Assembly: GCF_020594515.1 (NCBI RefSeq)
Contig: NZ_JAJCTH010000010.1
Location: 62,001-126,000, forward strand
Direction: 5' to 3'
Length of the DNA: 64,000 nt
DNA from: Rhodoferax sp. U2-2l
Lineage (GTDB): Bacteria; Pseudomonadota; Gammaproteobacteria; Burkholderiales; Burkholderiaceae_C
Part shown: positions 8,567 to 17,212 of the stretch, one piece after another
Numbering within the stretch: position 1 is the first letter of the stretch
How the letters are laid out: each line of letters starts with the position of its first letter
Notes under the pieces: generated by a model
The model's input: only the letters and a program-made list of their open reading frames with translations
Database searches by the model: none
What the model was told of the DNA's origin: nothing
Program-made: the position numbers and the translations under genes

Positions 8567-9490
8567 TTACGCAGGCACCTGGGCCAGCGCCGTTTGCAGC
8601 ATGTCGATGAAGACGCGGGTTTTGATCGGCATCAGCTTGCGCTCGGGAAACACCGCCCACGCCACGTGGCTGGGCAGGCACCACAGCGGCAGCACCCGGC
8701 GCAGGGCGCCGCGGCGCACTTCGGAGGCGGCAAAGTAGTCGGGCACGGCGGCAATGCCCGCGCCGGCACAGGCCAGCTTGATCAGCAGTTCAGGCGAATT
8801 GGCGCTGGCTCGCCCGGGTGGCACACCTTGCCAGTGTTGTTCACCTTGGGCCAGGTTCCAGCGGGTGACCTCGCCATTGGTTTTGAGCATCCGGATAGCC
8901 TCGTGCTGCACCAGATCATCGGGCTCCGCCGGTTCGCCGTGTTCGGCCAGGTAGTTGGGCGAGGCGTACAGGCCAAAAGAAAACACCGCCAGCCGCCGTG
9001 CCGCCAGCGAGGCGTCGTCGGGCAGGTGGCCCATGCGCACCGCCACATCAAACCCTTCGCCCAGCAGATCGACCCGGCGCGGCGACAAGTCCAGCTCCAG
9101 CTGGATCGCCGGGTACAGCGCCACAAACGCCGCCAGCGTGTCGGCCAGGATCAGGGTTGCAAAATCACTCGGCATGGACACGCGCAGGCGCCCGCTCGGG
9201 GTGGCCTGACGACGCTCACGCAGGGCGGTGACGGCCTCGACCTCGGCCACCACCTGACGCGCGTGCTCCAGCAACTGCAGGCCGAACTCGGTCAGGGTCT
9301 GGCGTCGGGTGGTGCGCAGCAACAGCTTTTCGCCGAGCTGCTGCTCCAGGCTGGCCAGTCGGCGTGACACGGTGGATTTGGGCAAGCCCAGGCGCTCAGC
9401 CGCGCGGCTGAAGCTGCCGAGCTCGGCGACCCGGGCAAAGATCAGCAGATCGTTGGGGTCAACCGCGGTAGGGGTGAATAATTGTTCCAT
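8567..9490 (-). CDS. LysR family transcriptional regulator
   Basis: About 307 residues. The N-terminal winged HTH reads DLLIFARVAELGSFSRAAERLGLPKSTVSRR, followed by a LysR substrate-binding domain of normal length. The next upstream ATG (9505) would add five residues, but an inverted repeat overlaps it, so 9490 is preferred; neither has a clear ribosome site. It lies between azoR (same strand, downstream) and a divergent pirin gene. Both flanking promoters carry CCAGATNCA-like elements, so it probably controls both, perhaps in response to quinones or electrophiles (inference). Confidence 0.85.
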   Translation of the reverse strand: MEQLFTPTAVDPNDLLIFARVAELGSFSRAAERLGLPKSTVSRRLASLEQQLGEKLLLRTTRRQTLTEFGLQLLEHARQVVAEVEAVTALRERRQATPSGRLRVSMPSDFATLILADTLAAFVALYPAIQLELDLSPRRVDLLGEGFDVAVRMGHLPDDASLAARRLAVFSFGLYASPNYLAEHGEPAEPDDLVQHEAIRMLKTNGEVTRWNLAQGEQHWQGVPPGRASANSPELLIKLACAGAGIAAVPDYFAASEVRRGALRRVLPLWCLPSHVAWAVFPERKLMPIKTRVFIDMLQTALAQVPA

Positions 9491-9511
9491 CTGGACAACA
9501 ATCATATCCAG
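9491..9511. promoter_or_regulatory. Inverted repeat between lysR and pirin
   Basis: CTGGA and TCCAG separated by exactly 11 bases overlap the start region of the LysR gene and face the pirin gene. This is the expected place for an autoregulatory LysR site. Confidence 0.45.
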
Positions 9512-9599
9512 ATCAAGGGATTTTCAAAGCGATTACAGGGGAATACAGTTCAACCAGCACACGACAGCGTGTTTGCCACTTCTTTGAAAGGAATCCACC

Positions 9600-10499
9600 A
9601 TGGCCACCTCAGTTCAACAGCCAACCCAGCCCGACAGCACCCCCAGCGTTGAACACGCACGCACGGTGGAGCGGCTGATCACCGGCCAGGCCACGTCCGA
9701 TGGCGCGGGCGTCAAGCTGACCCGCGTGCTGACGCAAAACCTGCAGCACCGGCTGGACCCGTTTTTGATGCTGGATGCCTTTGGCAGCGACCAGGCCGAC
9801 GACTACATCGCCGGGTTCCCGGACCACCCGCACCGTGGTTTTGAGACCATCACCTACATGGTTGCCGGGCGCATGTTGCACCGCGACAGCGCTGGCCATG
9901 AGGGTCTGCTGGAAAACGGCGGCGTGCAGTGGATGACCGCCGGGCGCGGCGTGATCCACTCCGAAATTCCGCAGCAGGAAGAAGGGTTGATGGAAGGTTT
10001 TCAACTCTGGTTGAACCTGCCCCGGCAAGACAAGATGAACGCCCCCTGGTACCGCGATTTCAAAAACGCCGATCTGCCAAAGTACCTGACCGACGCCGGT
10101 GTGGCGGTGACGGTGATCGCCGGTGAGAGCCATGGCGTGACCGGTGCGGTGACGCGCGGCGGCACCCAGCCGCTGTACCTGGACGTGCATCTGCCCGCTG
10201 GCGCGCGGTTTGCGCAAGCCTTGGCGCCCGGTCACAACGCCTTTGTCTACGTTTACCGGGGTGAGGTGGCCATCGCCGGTCAAGCGGTGCCGCAGCAGCG
10301 CATGGCGATCTTGGCCAATGAGCCTGGAGCCGACGGCGTGGTGATCGAGGCTGGAAGCGATGCCAAACTGCTGATCGTTGCTGGCAAGCCGCTCAAAGAG
10401 CCGATTGTTCAGTACGGCCCGTTTGTGATGAACACCCAAGAAGAGATTTACCAGGCCTTGAGTGACTTTCGGGACGGGCGCCTGGGCGAGCGCCGTTGA
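9600..10499 (+). CDS. Pirin family protein (putative quercetinase)
   Basis: 299-residue bicupin of the pirin family. The metal-binding motifs are present: HPHRGFET (two His ligands) and GVIHSEIP (His and Glu). Bacterial pirins bind Fe or similar metals, and some act as quercetin 2,3-dioxygenases. AAAGGAA precedes the ATG. It is divergent from a LysR gene and beyond it azoR, an arrangement pointing to handling of quinone or flavonoid stress. Confidence 0.87.
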   Translation: MATSVQQPTQPDSTPSVEHARTVERLITGQATSDGAGVKLTRVLTQNLQHRLDPFLMLDAFGSDQADDYIAGFPDHPHRGFETITYMVAGRMLHRDSAGHEGLLENGGVQWMTAGRGVIHSEIPQQEEGLMEGFQLWLNLPRQDKMNAPWYRDFKNADLPKYLTDAGVAVTVIAGESHGVTGAVTRGGTQPLYLDVHLPAGARFAQALAPGHNAFVYVYRGEVAIAGQAVPQQRMAILANEPGADGVVIEAGSDAKLLIVAGKPLKEPIVQYGPFVMNTQEEIYQALSDFRDGRLGERR

Positions 10500-10583
10500 G
10501 CGCGGCCTGCGGCTAGGGTAGATTCGGCCGCAGGACGGCTTGCACCCCGTGCGCCGCCTGCGTTTGTTTGACCCGATTGCCCC

Positions 10584-11087
10584 ATGTCACAAAGGATCAC
10601 TGTGGACCTTCCCTTGCACCAACTTTCCATGACCGTGTTGATGACCCCCGACACCGCCAATTTTTCTGGCAACGTCCACGGCGGCAACATCCTGAAACTG
10701 CTCGACCAGGTGGCCTACGCCTGCGCCAGCCGTTACGCCGGGCGCTATGTGGTCACGCTCAGTGTGGACCAGGTGATGTTTCGCCAGCCGATCCACGTGG
10801 GTGAACTGGTCACGTTTTTGTCGTCAGTGAACCACACCGGCTCATCGTCGATGGAGGTGGGCATCAAGGTGATTGCCGAAAACATCCAGGACCGCGTGGT
10901 GCGCCATGTCAACAGCTGTTTTTTCACCATGGTGGCGATGGACGACGAGCGCAAGCCCGCGCCGGTGCCGCCACTGGAGCCCGCCACACCGGATGAGAAA
11001 CGTCGCTACAGCGCAGCCATCATGCGCAAAGAAATGCGCCGCGAGATGGAGCGGCGCTTTGCCGCCACGCGAACAGCGGCGCAGTGA
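10584..11087 (+). CDS. Acyl-CoA thioesterase, hotdog fold (YciA-like)
   Basis: 167-residue single hotdog-domain thioesterase. NFSGNVHGGNILKLLDQVAYACA carries the HGG-and-Asp pattern of the acyl-CoA hydrolase family (quoted core GNVHGGNILKLLDQ). The tail is charged and rich in Arg and Glu. It hydrolyses acyl-CoA to free acid and CoA in the cytosol; chain preference cannot be told. No ribosome site is striking. Confidence 0.82.
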   Translation: MSQRITVDLPLHQLSMTVLMTPDTANFSGNVHGGNILKLLDQVAYACASRYAGRYVVTLSVDQVMFRQPIHVGELVTFLSSVNHTGSSSMEVGIKVIAENIQDRVVRHVNSCFFTMVAMDDERKPAPVPPLEPATPDEKRRYSAAIMRKEMRREMERRFAATRTAAQ

Positions 11088-11180
11088 GCACCGTTAAAAA
11101 ATTCGGCAGGATGGAGACCGTTGCCCGCGTGGCACCGGGCCGGTCAGCCTCTCTTCACCGCGTTATGTCGGCCATCCCCG

Positions 11181-12122
11181 TCAACGGGTCAGCCACAGCA
11201 GCGCGCTCAAAGTGAAAAACGACACCACGGTGGTCACCAGTAGCGCGGCGGCGCCCAGCTCCTGCTTGCCATAAGACTGCGCCAGGATCGGGTAGATGCC
11301 CATCATCGGCATGGCCGCCATCATCACCGCAGCCAGTTGCAGTGACGGCTCCAGGGGTGGCAGCCCCAGCAGCGGCAGGGCCAGCGTGGCCAGGGCCACC
11401 GCTGCCGGGAACACCAGCAGTTTTCCCACCACAATCGGGGCGATGCGTCGGCCCATGCCTTGCAGCGGCAAACCAAACAGCGTGCCGCCAATCACAAACA
11501 GCGACAGCCCGGCGCTGGCCGCGGCAAACAGGTTGACACTGCGCAACAGCGGCGCGGGCAGCTCCCAGCGCATCAAGGCCACCAGCAAACCCGCGGCCAG
11601 GGCCACGATGAGCGGGTTTTTGGCCAGCTGCCGCACGGTGCGCACCAGCACCTCCCGCCCGTGGCCGCCGTGGCCCAGGCCGCGCTCGGCCAGCACCAGC
11701 AGCAGCGGGATCACCACCAGGTTTTCCACCATCATGTTCAGCGCCAGCGACACCGCTGCCACCGGCGCCAGCGTCAGCAGCAGGATCGGGTAGCCCATGT
11801 AACCGCTGTTGGAGCAGCTCATGCCCATCACCGCCATCACGTTGTCGATGAAGGGCAGCTGCTGGCGCTTGCCCCACCACAAGCCCAGAGCGATCACCAG
11901 CAGCGAGCCGAGGGTGTAGGCCAGCAAATAGGTGGTGTTGAGGATCTCGGCCAGGTTGCGCGAGGCCACCGCGTTGAACAGCAAGGCCGGCAGCGCCACC
12001 TTGACCACAAACTGGCCCAGCACCCGCATGTCGGCCTTGCTGAACCAGCCCAGGCGGGTGCAGACGTAGCCCAACGCAATGGCCAGATAAATCGGGCCGG
12101 TGATCCCCAGGATATCGGACAC
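11181..12122 (-). CDS. AEC family transporter (auxin efflux carrier fold)
   Basis: 313-residue membrane protein with about ten hydrophobic segments. The family pattern MSCSNSGYMGYPILL is in the first half and MMAAMPMMGIYPILAQSYG in the second. A GTG at 12122 starts the protein 5 bases after the stop of the preceding TIM-barrel gene, so the two are translationally linked. AEC carriers move small organic acids; with the upstream QuiC-like genes it may carry a hydroaromatic acid such as quinate or shikimate (inference). Confidence 0.82.
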   Translation of the reverse strand: MSDILGITGPIYLAIALGYVCTRLGWFSKADMRVLGQFVVKVALPALLFNAVASRNLAEILNTTYLLAYTLGSLLVIALGLWWGKRQQLPFIDNVMAVMGMSCSNSGYMGYPILLLTLAPVAAVSLALNMMVENLVVIPLLLVLAERGLGHGGHGREVLVRTVRQLAKNPLIVALAAGLLVALMRWELPAPLLRSVNLFAAASAGLSLFVIGGTLFGLPLQGMGRRIAPIVVGKLLVFPAAVALATLALPLLGLPPLEPSLQLAAVMMAAMPMMGIYPILAQSYGKQELGAAALLVTTVVSFFTLSALLWLTR

Positions 12123-12127
12123 AGTGG

Positions 12128-13003
12128 CTAGTGCGTCAGCACCCTTCTCAGCCGGATCTGGTTGGGCAGCGGCACCGAGCGTTGCAGCACGTCCTGCCCC
12201 AGCCACAGCGCGGCGCGCCAGGCCCGGTCTGCCACGCCGGGCGCGGGCAGGCTCTGGTAGTCGGTATTGCTCAGGCCCAGGCTGTAGTCGCCCCGGTAAC
12301 CCAGCGTGTGCAGCGTGCTGACAAAACGGGCCAGCTCGGTGCGGCGCACCCCTTCGCCGGGGAACAGGCGCGCCTGCGGGTCGGCCAGGTCCAGGCTGTC
12401 GGCCAGTTGCACCAGAAACAGTTTTTCGGCGTCCAGCATTTCCAGGTCGTTGTCGGTGCAGGGGCTGGCCAGGGTTTGGGTGGCGTCCAGGCACAGGCCC
12501 AGATTCGGCATGTCAGCCATACAAACGAGGTCCCAGGCCTGGCCAAAGTCACGGATGCTGTGGGCGCCGGCGTGCGCCCGGTAGGCGATGCGGATGTTTT
12601 TGGGAATCGCCAGCATGGCCAACTGGCGCAGGTGGCGCACCAGGGTGGCGTTGTCGCTGGCAGCACCCGGCAGGGTACTGGCGTTGAGCACCAGTTGGTG
12701 GCAGTGCACGGCCTGGCACATCTCCAGCAGGGTTTTGGCCACGTCAAGTTTGCAGGCGTGCAAGGGGCCGCTCAAGCCCTCAAAGTCGTTCAAGGCATCA
12801 AACGCGCTCACCCGCAGGCCGCTGCCCAGCACCTCGGCCACGGCGGCATCCACACCGTGCGCGTGGTGGCTCAGGTCGCTGGCGTGCAGCGTGATCTGGT
12901 TGAAGCCAGCCTCGCGCGCAGCGGCCAGGCGCCCGGCGAGCGAGCCCGCCAGCGCGCCGCTGTCCAGCCCAAAGTCGTCCATGTTGACACTGAAGGGGCT
13001 CAT
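12128..13003 (-). CDS. TIM-barrel sugar phosphate isomerase/epimerase (QuiC N-domain-like)
   Basis: 291-residue AP-endonuclease-2/xylose-isomerase-like barrel. It has the family metal-site strands, for example LGLCLDATQTLASPCTDND and EKLFLVQLADSLDLAD. In pseudomonads the 3-dehydroshikimate dehydratase QuiC1 fuses this type of domain to an HPPD-like domain; here the HPPD-like half is the gene just upstream (5-base gap). Together they may convert 3-dehydroshikimate to protocatechuate. That function is inferred from the pair and from nearby aroD and IclR genes, not from a diagnostic residue. Confidence 0.72.
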   Translation of the reverse strand: MSPFSVNMDDFGLDSGALAGSLAGRLAAAREAGFNQITLHASDLSHHAHGVDAAVAEVLGSGLRVSAFDALNDFEGLSGPLHACKLDVAKTLLEMCQAVHCHQLVLNASTLPGAASDNATLVRHLRQLAMLAIPKNIRIAYRAHAGAHSIRDFGQAWDLVCMADMPNLGLCLDATQTLASPCTDNDLEMLDAEKLFLVQLADSLDLADPQARLFPGEGVRRTELARFVSTLHTLGYRGDYSLGLSNTDYQSLPAPGVADRAWRAALWLGQDVLQRSVPLPNQIRLRRVLTH

Positions 13004-13008
13004 GGGGG

Positions 13009-13911
13009 TCAGGCCTGCTGGTTGTGGACGATCTCGAAGCTGACGCTGCCCATCAGGGTCTTGGTCAACGCGCCGCGCGCTTCGGTGTGCACGCTGCCGG
13101 ATTCGACAAACTCCACGCCTCGCTGCGAGAGTTCGGCCACGGTGGCCAGCACGTCGGCTGACCCCAAGCCAATGCGGTGCAGACCTTCGTCGTCCTCCAC
13201 GTCCAGCACGCTGGCCTCAGGCTCGATCAGCTGGATGTAAAAGCGCGACGCGCTCGGGCACGGGCTGCGCATAATACGGCCCTTGGGCAGGATGCCAAAA
13301 CGCTGCTCGGGCGGCAGGTCGGTAAAACCAAACAGTTCGCGGTAAAACTCGGTCCAGTCCTCGGTGCGGTCATTGCCGATGTACTGCACCACGCCAAAAA
13401 AGTGCAAACCGGCGGTGGCGGGCGGCTGCTGATCCACCCCCGGAATCGGCGTGAAATCCACGTCGTAAATCGAAAACACCTTGTGCCGATCGACAAAATA
13501 AATGCGGCTGGTGCCCACGCCATGCACGGCGGGAATGTTCAGCTCCATCACCTCGACTTGCGTGGCCACGCCCCAGGCGCCCAGATCGAGCGCCCGGTGG
13601 TAGGCGGCAGCAGCGTCGCGCACGCGCAGCGCAATGGCGCTGATGACCGGTTTGTCAGGCAGCGGCGTGCCTTTGGCATGGGCGTTGATGATGAGGTTGA
13701 TGGCGCCCTGGCGGTACAGCAGCACCTCGCGTGAGCGGTGCCGCGCCACCAGTTTGAAGCCCATGTTTTCCAGCACCTGGCCCAGCGCCTGCGGTTTGGC
13801 GGTGGCGTATTCGATGAACTCGATGCCGTCCAGCCCGATCGGGTTGGGTGCATCGGGAATGGCCTCGCGGTCGGCCCCAGAGGCGGGTGACGAGGTACTG
13901 ACTGCAACCAT
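13009..13911 (-). CDS. VOC/4-hydroxyphenylpyruvate dioxygenase-like protein (QuiC C-domain-like)
   Basis: 300-residue protein of two VOC modules related to 4-hydroxyphenylpyruvate dioxygenase. The first begins GIEFIEYATAKPQALGQVLE; the second contains AGLHFFGVVQYIG and FYIQLIEP, the family metal-ligand strands. The frame is open to 14073, but the ATG at 13911 gives the natural N-terminus and leaves a regulatory gap to the divergent IclR gene. It heads a three-gene operon with the TIM-barrel protein and the AEC carrier. True HPPD is about 350 residues and lies with tyrosine genes; the QuiC-type role fits better. Confidence 0.72.
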   Translation of the reverse strand: MVAVSTSSPASGADREAIPDAPNPIGLDGIEFIEYATAKPQALGQVLENMGFKLVARHRSREVLLYRQGAINLIINAHAKGTPLPDKPVISAIALRVRDAAAAYHRALDLGAWGVATQVEVMELNIPAVHGVGTSRIYFVDRHKVFSIYDVDFTPIPGVDQQPPATAGLHFFGVVQYIGNDRTEDWTEFYRELFGFTDLPPEQRFGILPKGRIMRSPCPSASRFYIQLIEPEASVLDVEDDEGLHRIGLGSADVLATVAELSQRGVEFVESGSVHTEARGALTKTLMGSVSFEIVHNQQA

Positions 13912-13984
13912 GATGGCGTCCTTCACGAATGATTCACAGCGATTATGCCGAGGCGGTCTGCCCATCTGATGCGATTTTGCCGCG

Positions 13985-14007
13985 TTGTGTGCGCTGAGCG
14001 TACGCAA
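13985..14007. promoter_or_regulatory. 23-bp palindrome between IclR gene and QuiC-like operon
   Basis: TTGTGTGCGCT / AGCGTACGCAA around a central G; 9 of 11 pairs match. It lies in the divergent promoter region 13912-14059, where an IclR regulator would be expected to bind. Confidence 0.5.
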
Positions 14008-14059
14008 ACAAGCGATGATTGAACGGTTTATGTGACCCACCCGCACCGGAGTTGCCACC

Positions 14060-14860
14060 ATGCCCCCTGCCACCAGCCCACGTCAGCCCAGCGTCACCAG
14101 CCCCACCCTTGACAAGCGCGACTGGATCGCCGGTCTTGAAAAAGGCCTGTCGATCATCGAAGCCTTTGACGACGCCAACCCGCGTATGACCGCCAGCCAG
14201 GCTGGCGTGCGCTGCGGTTTGACGCGCACCGCCGCGCGGCGCTACCTGCTGACGCTGACCTATCTGGGTTATGTGGCCACCGACGGCAAGCTGTTCTGGC
14301 TCACCCCGCGCGTGTTGCGGCTGGGGCAGAGTTACCTGGAATCGGCCCGGCTGCCGCGCATCGTGCAGCCGTTTTTGCAGCGCATCACCTCCGGCACGCA
14401 GGAGATCGCCTACATGAGTGTGATGGACGGCGACGACGTGGTCTACATCGCCCGCAACGGCTCATCCCGGGCCATGAACACCGGCATCGTGCTGGGCTCG
14501 CGGGTGCAGGCGCAGGTGACCGCCGCGGGCCAGCTGATGCTGGCCCTGCGCGACCCCGAGTGGCTGGACAACTGGCTGGCGCACCATGAGCTCAAGGCCT
14601 ACACCAGCCACACCATCAACAACAAGGCGCAGCTGCGCCAGGAACTGGCACGCATCCGCCAGCGCGGCTGGGCGGTGTCGGAGCAGCAGTTGGAGCTGAC
14701 TTACCGCGGTGTGGCTGTGCCGCTGATCAACCACCGCGGCGACCTGGTGGGCGCTTTGAACGTGACCATGCCCATGGGCCACGAGAGCACCGAAGACGCG
14801 GTGGCCCGCGTGTTGCCCGTGTTGATGGAGACGGCTCGCGCGCTGCGCAATCTGATTTGA
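14060..14860 (+). CDS. IclR family regulator (PcaR/PobR type)
   Basis: 266 residues with an N-terminal winged HTH (MTASQAGVRCGLTRTAARRYLLTL region, residues about 40-65) and a C-terminal IclR effector domain. The N-terminal LEKGLSIIEAFDD and the segment TRTAARRYLLTLTYLGYV are typical of the beta-ketoadipate pathway regulators PcaR/PcaU/PobR. GGAG lies 9 bases before the ATG. It is divergent from the QuiC-like operon and convergent with aroD, consistent with control of hydroaromatic or protocatechuate catabolism. Confidence 0.87.
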   Translation: MPPATSPRQPSVTSPTLDKRDWIAGLEKGLSIIEAFDDANPRMTASQAGVRCGLTRTAARRYLLTLTYLGYVATDGKLFWLTPRVLRLGQSYLESARLPRIVQPFLQRITSGTQEIAYMSVMDGDDVVYIARNGSSRAMNTGIVLGSRVQAQVTAAGQLMLALRDPEWLDNWLAHHELKAYTSHTINNKAQLRQELARIRQRGWAVSEQQLELTYRGVAVPLINHRGDLVGALNVTMPMGHESTEDAVARVLPVLMETARALRNLI

Positions 14861-14881
14861 CGGCGCAGCTGCCGCAGAAAC

Positions 14882-15664
14882 CTACTTCACACCCATGGCC
14901 TGGTTGACAATGGCCAGCACGGTGTTGAGCTCTTCGATGGGCACCTGACCCGGGGCCGAAGCGGCGGCGCCCACGGCAAAGCTCAAGCTGGAGCCAAACG
15001 CGCCGCCAATCATGCGGGTGATGGCGCCCAGCGGGCCCATGGACATGCTGATCAGCGGAATGCGCAGCTTTTTGCTCGCCTCCCGGGTGGCGGTCAGCAG
15101 GGTCAGCACGTCGTCCATGTCGCGCGGCATCACCGCCACCTTGGCCACGTCGGCGCCCAGCTGGTCGGCGCTCAGGAACTTGCCCACCAGGCTTTCCAGA
15201 CTGGGCGTGTAGGAGAAGTTGTGGAACGACAGCACCAGCTTGATGCCGTGCGACCTGGCGGCGCTGCGCACGCGCACGATGTTGGCCGGGTCGTTGGCCA
15301 TTTCGTAGTCGATCAGGTCGATGCTTTGGCTGGCGCACACCGCCTCATACAGGCTCAATACCTGGCCTTCGTTCAATGCAATCTTCTCACCACCTTCCAG
15401 GGTGGATCGGCGGGTGAACAGCACCGGGATGCTGCCGGCTCGGGCCTTGATGGCACGTGCGGCTGCCATGACGGCGCCAGCGTCACCGATCTGCTCAAAA
15501 AAATCGACCCGCCACTCCAGCACGTCGGGCTGTTTGGGCAGCACCACGTCCAGCTCGGCCAGCAGCTTGTCCAACGTGCGGCCCACCAGCGGGGTGCAGA
15601 TCAGCGGGAATTTGCCACCCGCGATGGGTTGGCCATGGAGATCGATCGTTTTGGGGGTTTGCAT
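14882..15664 (-). CDS. aroD: Type I 3-dehydroquinate dehydratase
   Basis: 260-residue class I dehydroquinase. It has the catalytic His in LSFHNF, the Schiff-base Lys in ADVAKVAVM, the substrate Arg in GAITRMIGGAFGSSLSFA and the Gln in APGQ. It dehydrates 3-dehydroquinate to 3-dehydroshikimate. Most beta-proteobacteria use type II AroQ for synthesis, so a type I enzyme next to QuiC-like genes suggests a catabolic role. A GGA lies about 11 bases before the ATG, directly after an intrinsic terminator (15681-15716). Confidence 0.87.
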   Translation of the reverse strand: MQTPKTIDLHGQPIAGGKFPLICTPLVGRTLDKLLAELDVVLPKQPDVLEWRVDFFEQIGDAGAVMAAARAIKARAGSIPVLFTRRSTLEGGEKIALNEGQVLSLYEAVCASQSIDLIDYEMANDPANIVRVRSAARSHGIKLVLSFHNFSYTPSLESLVGKFLSADQLGADVAKVAVMPRDMDDVLTLLTATREASKKLRIPLISMSMGPLGAITRMIGGAFGSSLSFAVGAAASAPGQVPIEELNTVLAIVNQAMGVK

Positions 15665-15680
15665 GGTGAGAGTTCCAAAT

Positions 15681-15716
15681 AAAAAAACCTGCCAGCGCCT
15701 TGGGGCGCATAGCAGG
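15681..15716 (-). terminator. Intrinsic terminator between aldehyde dehydrogenase gene and aroD
   Basis: On the minus strand a GC stem pairs CCTGC with GCAGG and inner GCGCC with GGCGC, followed by seven T residues. It ends the ThDP-TIM-aldehyde dehydrogenase operon only 17 bases before the aroD start, so aroD transcription must pass it or start within it. Confidence 0.75.
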
Positions 15717-15742
15717 CACTTTACGCCATGTTGGGTGTCGTT

Positions 15743-17212
15743 TTAGCAGGCGCTGGCCATGTCATCCGCGGTGAAGCTGCCTTCTTCCAGCGCCGGGTCG
15801 TAAAAGTCGCCAAACAGTTCCTGGTCGGAGGGTTTGTCCTCCTTGATCGGTACCGACACCCAGGTGGTGTTCATGTAGTGCTTCAGGCTGACGTTTTCGC
15901 TGATGATGTTGCCGCCCCAGGTGCCGCAGCCCAGGCTGCTGGTCATGGGCATGCCGTTGTTGAAGGCACCGGCGTTGGCCTTGCTTTGCGGCTGGCGCAC
16001 CATCATGCGGCTCACCGGCGCGGCCAAAGCCAGCTGGTGGATGTGCTCGGGGTTGAACGAGTAGATGCCGCAGGAGTGGCCTTTGCCGCCCACCTCGTAC
16101 ACGGCGCGCATCATGGTCAAGGCGTCGTCAAATGTGCCGTACTTGTAAACCGCCAGCAGCGTGGTGAGTTTTTCACGCGAGAACGGGTGGTCTTTGCCAA
16201 TGCCGTCGCCGTGCACGATGATGAATTGGCGGTCTGCGGGGATGCTGAAGCCCGCCGCTTCGGCCAGTTTTTGCGGCGCCACGGCCACGGTGTCGGCCAG
16301 GCGGTGGCCTTCGTCGTCCCACATGGCTTGGCGCAGCGCGGCTTTTTCCGCGTCGTTGGCGATGTAGCCGCCTTCCTTGACCAGTTGCGCCAGCAGCGCG
16401 TCAAAAATGCCTTCCTGAATGATCAGGTTGCCGTCGGCCGAGCAGCCCGAGCCAAAGTCGCTGGTCTTGCTCAGACGGGTGTTCAAAGCCGCTTCTTCGA
16501 TGTTGGCGGTTTCGTCGATCACCATCGTCGAGTTGCCCGCGCCCACGCCGTAAGCCGGGGTGCCCGAGCTGTAGGCGGCGCGCACCATCGGCTGGCCGCC
16601 GGTGGCGATCACCAGGTCGGCCTGGGCCATCAGCGCTTGCGACATCGGGATGTTGACCTTGGTTAGGCACTGCAGCAGGTCGGGTGGTGCGCCTTCTTTT
16701 TCCAGCGCTTCGCGCATCAGGCGAACCGTCTCAAAACTGGTTTTCTTGGCGCGCGGGTGCGGCGAAAAGATGACCGCGTCACGCGCCTTGATGGCGTAAA
16801 TGGCGTTGCCAGCGGGCGTCAGGTCGGGGTTGGTGGTGGGCACGATACAAGCCACCACACCGGCGGGTTTGCCGTATTTGACGAGGCCTTTTTCCGGGAT
16901 TTCTTCGATGATGCCCACGCTTTTCTGGCGCAGTGCGTCTCGCAAAATGCCGCGAATTTTCATGCGTTTGCCCATGCGGCTGTCCGGGTCGCCCAGGCGG
17001 CTTTCGGCAATGCCTTGTGCTACCAGGCGGGTGAAGGTTTTTTTGTTCGACACGGCCCAGGCCACGGCCTGGCACAGGCGGTCCACCCGCGCCTGGTCAT
17101 AGGTTTCGATGATGGCCAGCGCGGCGCGGGCCTTGGCAAAGGCGGCATCCAGCTCTTCGCGTTGCTCGGCATTGATCTCGGTCTTTTGGAGTTCGGGCGG
17201 GGTGGGGTTCAT
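15743..17212 (-). CDS. Acylating aldehyde dehydrogenase (sulfoacetaldehyde/acetaldehyde dehydrogenase type)
   Basis: 489-residue CoA-acylating aldehyde dehydrogenase, like SauS and the aldehyde half of AdhE. It shows VVACIVPTTNPDLTPAGN, the nucleotide segment TGGQPMVRAAYSSGTPAYGVG, and the catalytic Cys region SDFGSGCSADGNLI. It should oxidise a short aldehyde to its acyl-CoA with NAD(P)+. GGAGA precedes the ATG, which overlaps the stop of the TIM-barrel gene (ATGA). As the third gene after a ThDP enzyme and an isomerase, it may take the aldehyde made by the ThDP enzyme; the substrate is unknown. Confidence 0.83.
   Translation of the reverse strand: MNPTPPELQKTEINAEQREELDAAFAKARAALAIIETYDQARVDRLCQAVAWAVSNKKTFTRLVAQGIAESRLGDPDSRMGKRMKIRGILRDALRQKSVGIIEEIPEKGLVKYGKPAGVVACIVPTTNPDLTPAGNAIYAIKARDAVIFSPHPRAKKTSFETVRLMREALEKEGAPPDLLQCLTKVNIPMSQALMAQADLVIATGGQPMVRAAYSSGTPAYGVGAGNSTMVIDETANIEEAALNTRLSKTSDFGSGCSADGNLIIQEGIFDALLAQLVKEGGYIANDAEKAALRQAMWDDEGHRLADTVAVAPQKLAEAAGFSIPADRQFIIVHGDGIGKDHPFSREKLTTLLAVYKYGTFDDALTMMRAVYEVGGKGHSCGIYSFNPEHIHQLALAAPVSRMMVRQPQSKANAGAFNNGMPMTSSLGCGTWGGNIISENVSLKHYMNTTWVSVPIKEDKPSDQELFGDFYDPALEEGSFTADDMASAC

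Noticed and set aside
13009-13911. Calling the VOC protein 4-hydroxyphenylpyruvate dioxygenase (hpd).
   Set aside because: It is shorter than true HPPD and lies with a QuiC-like barrel gene, aroD and an IclR regulator, not with tyrosine catabolic genes.
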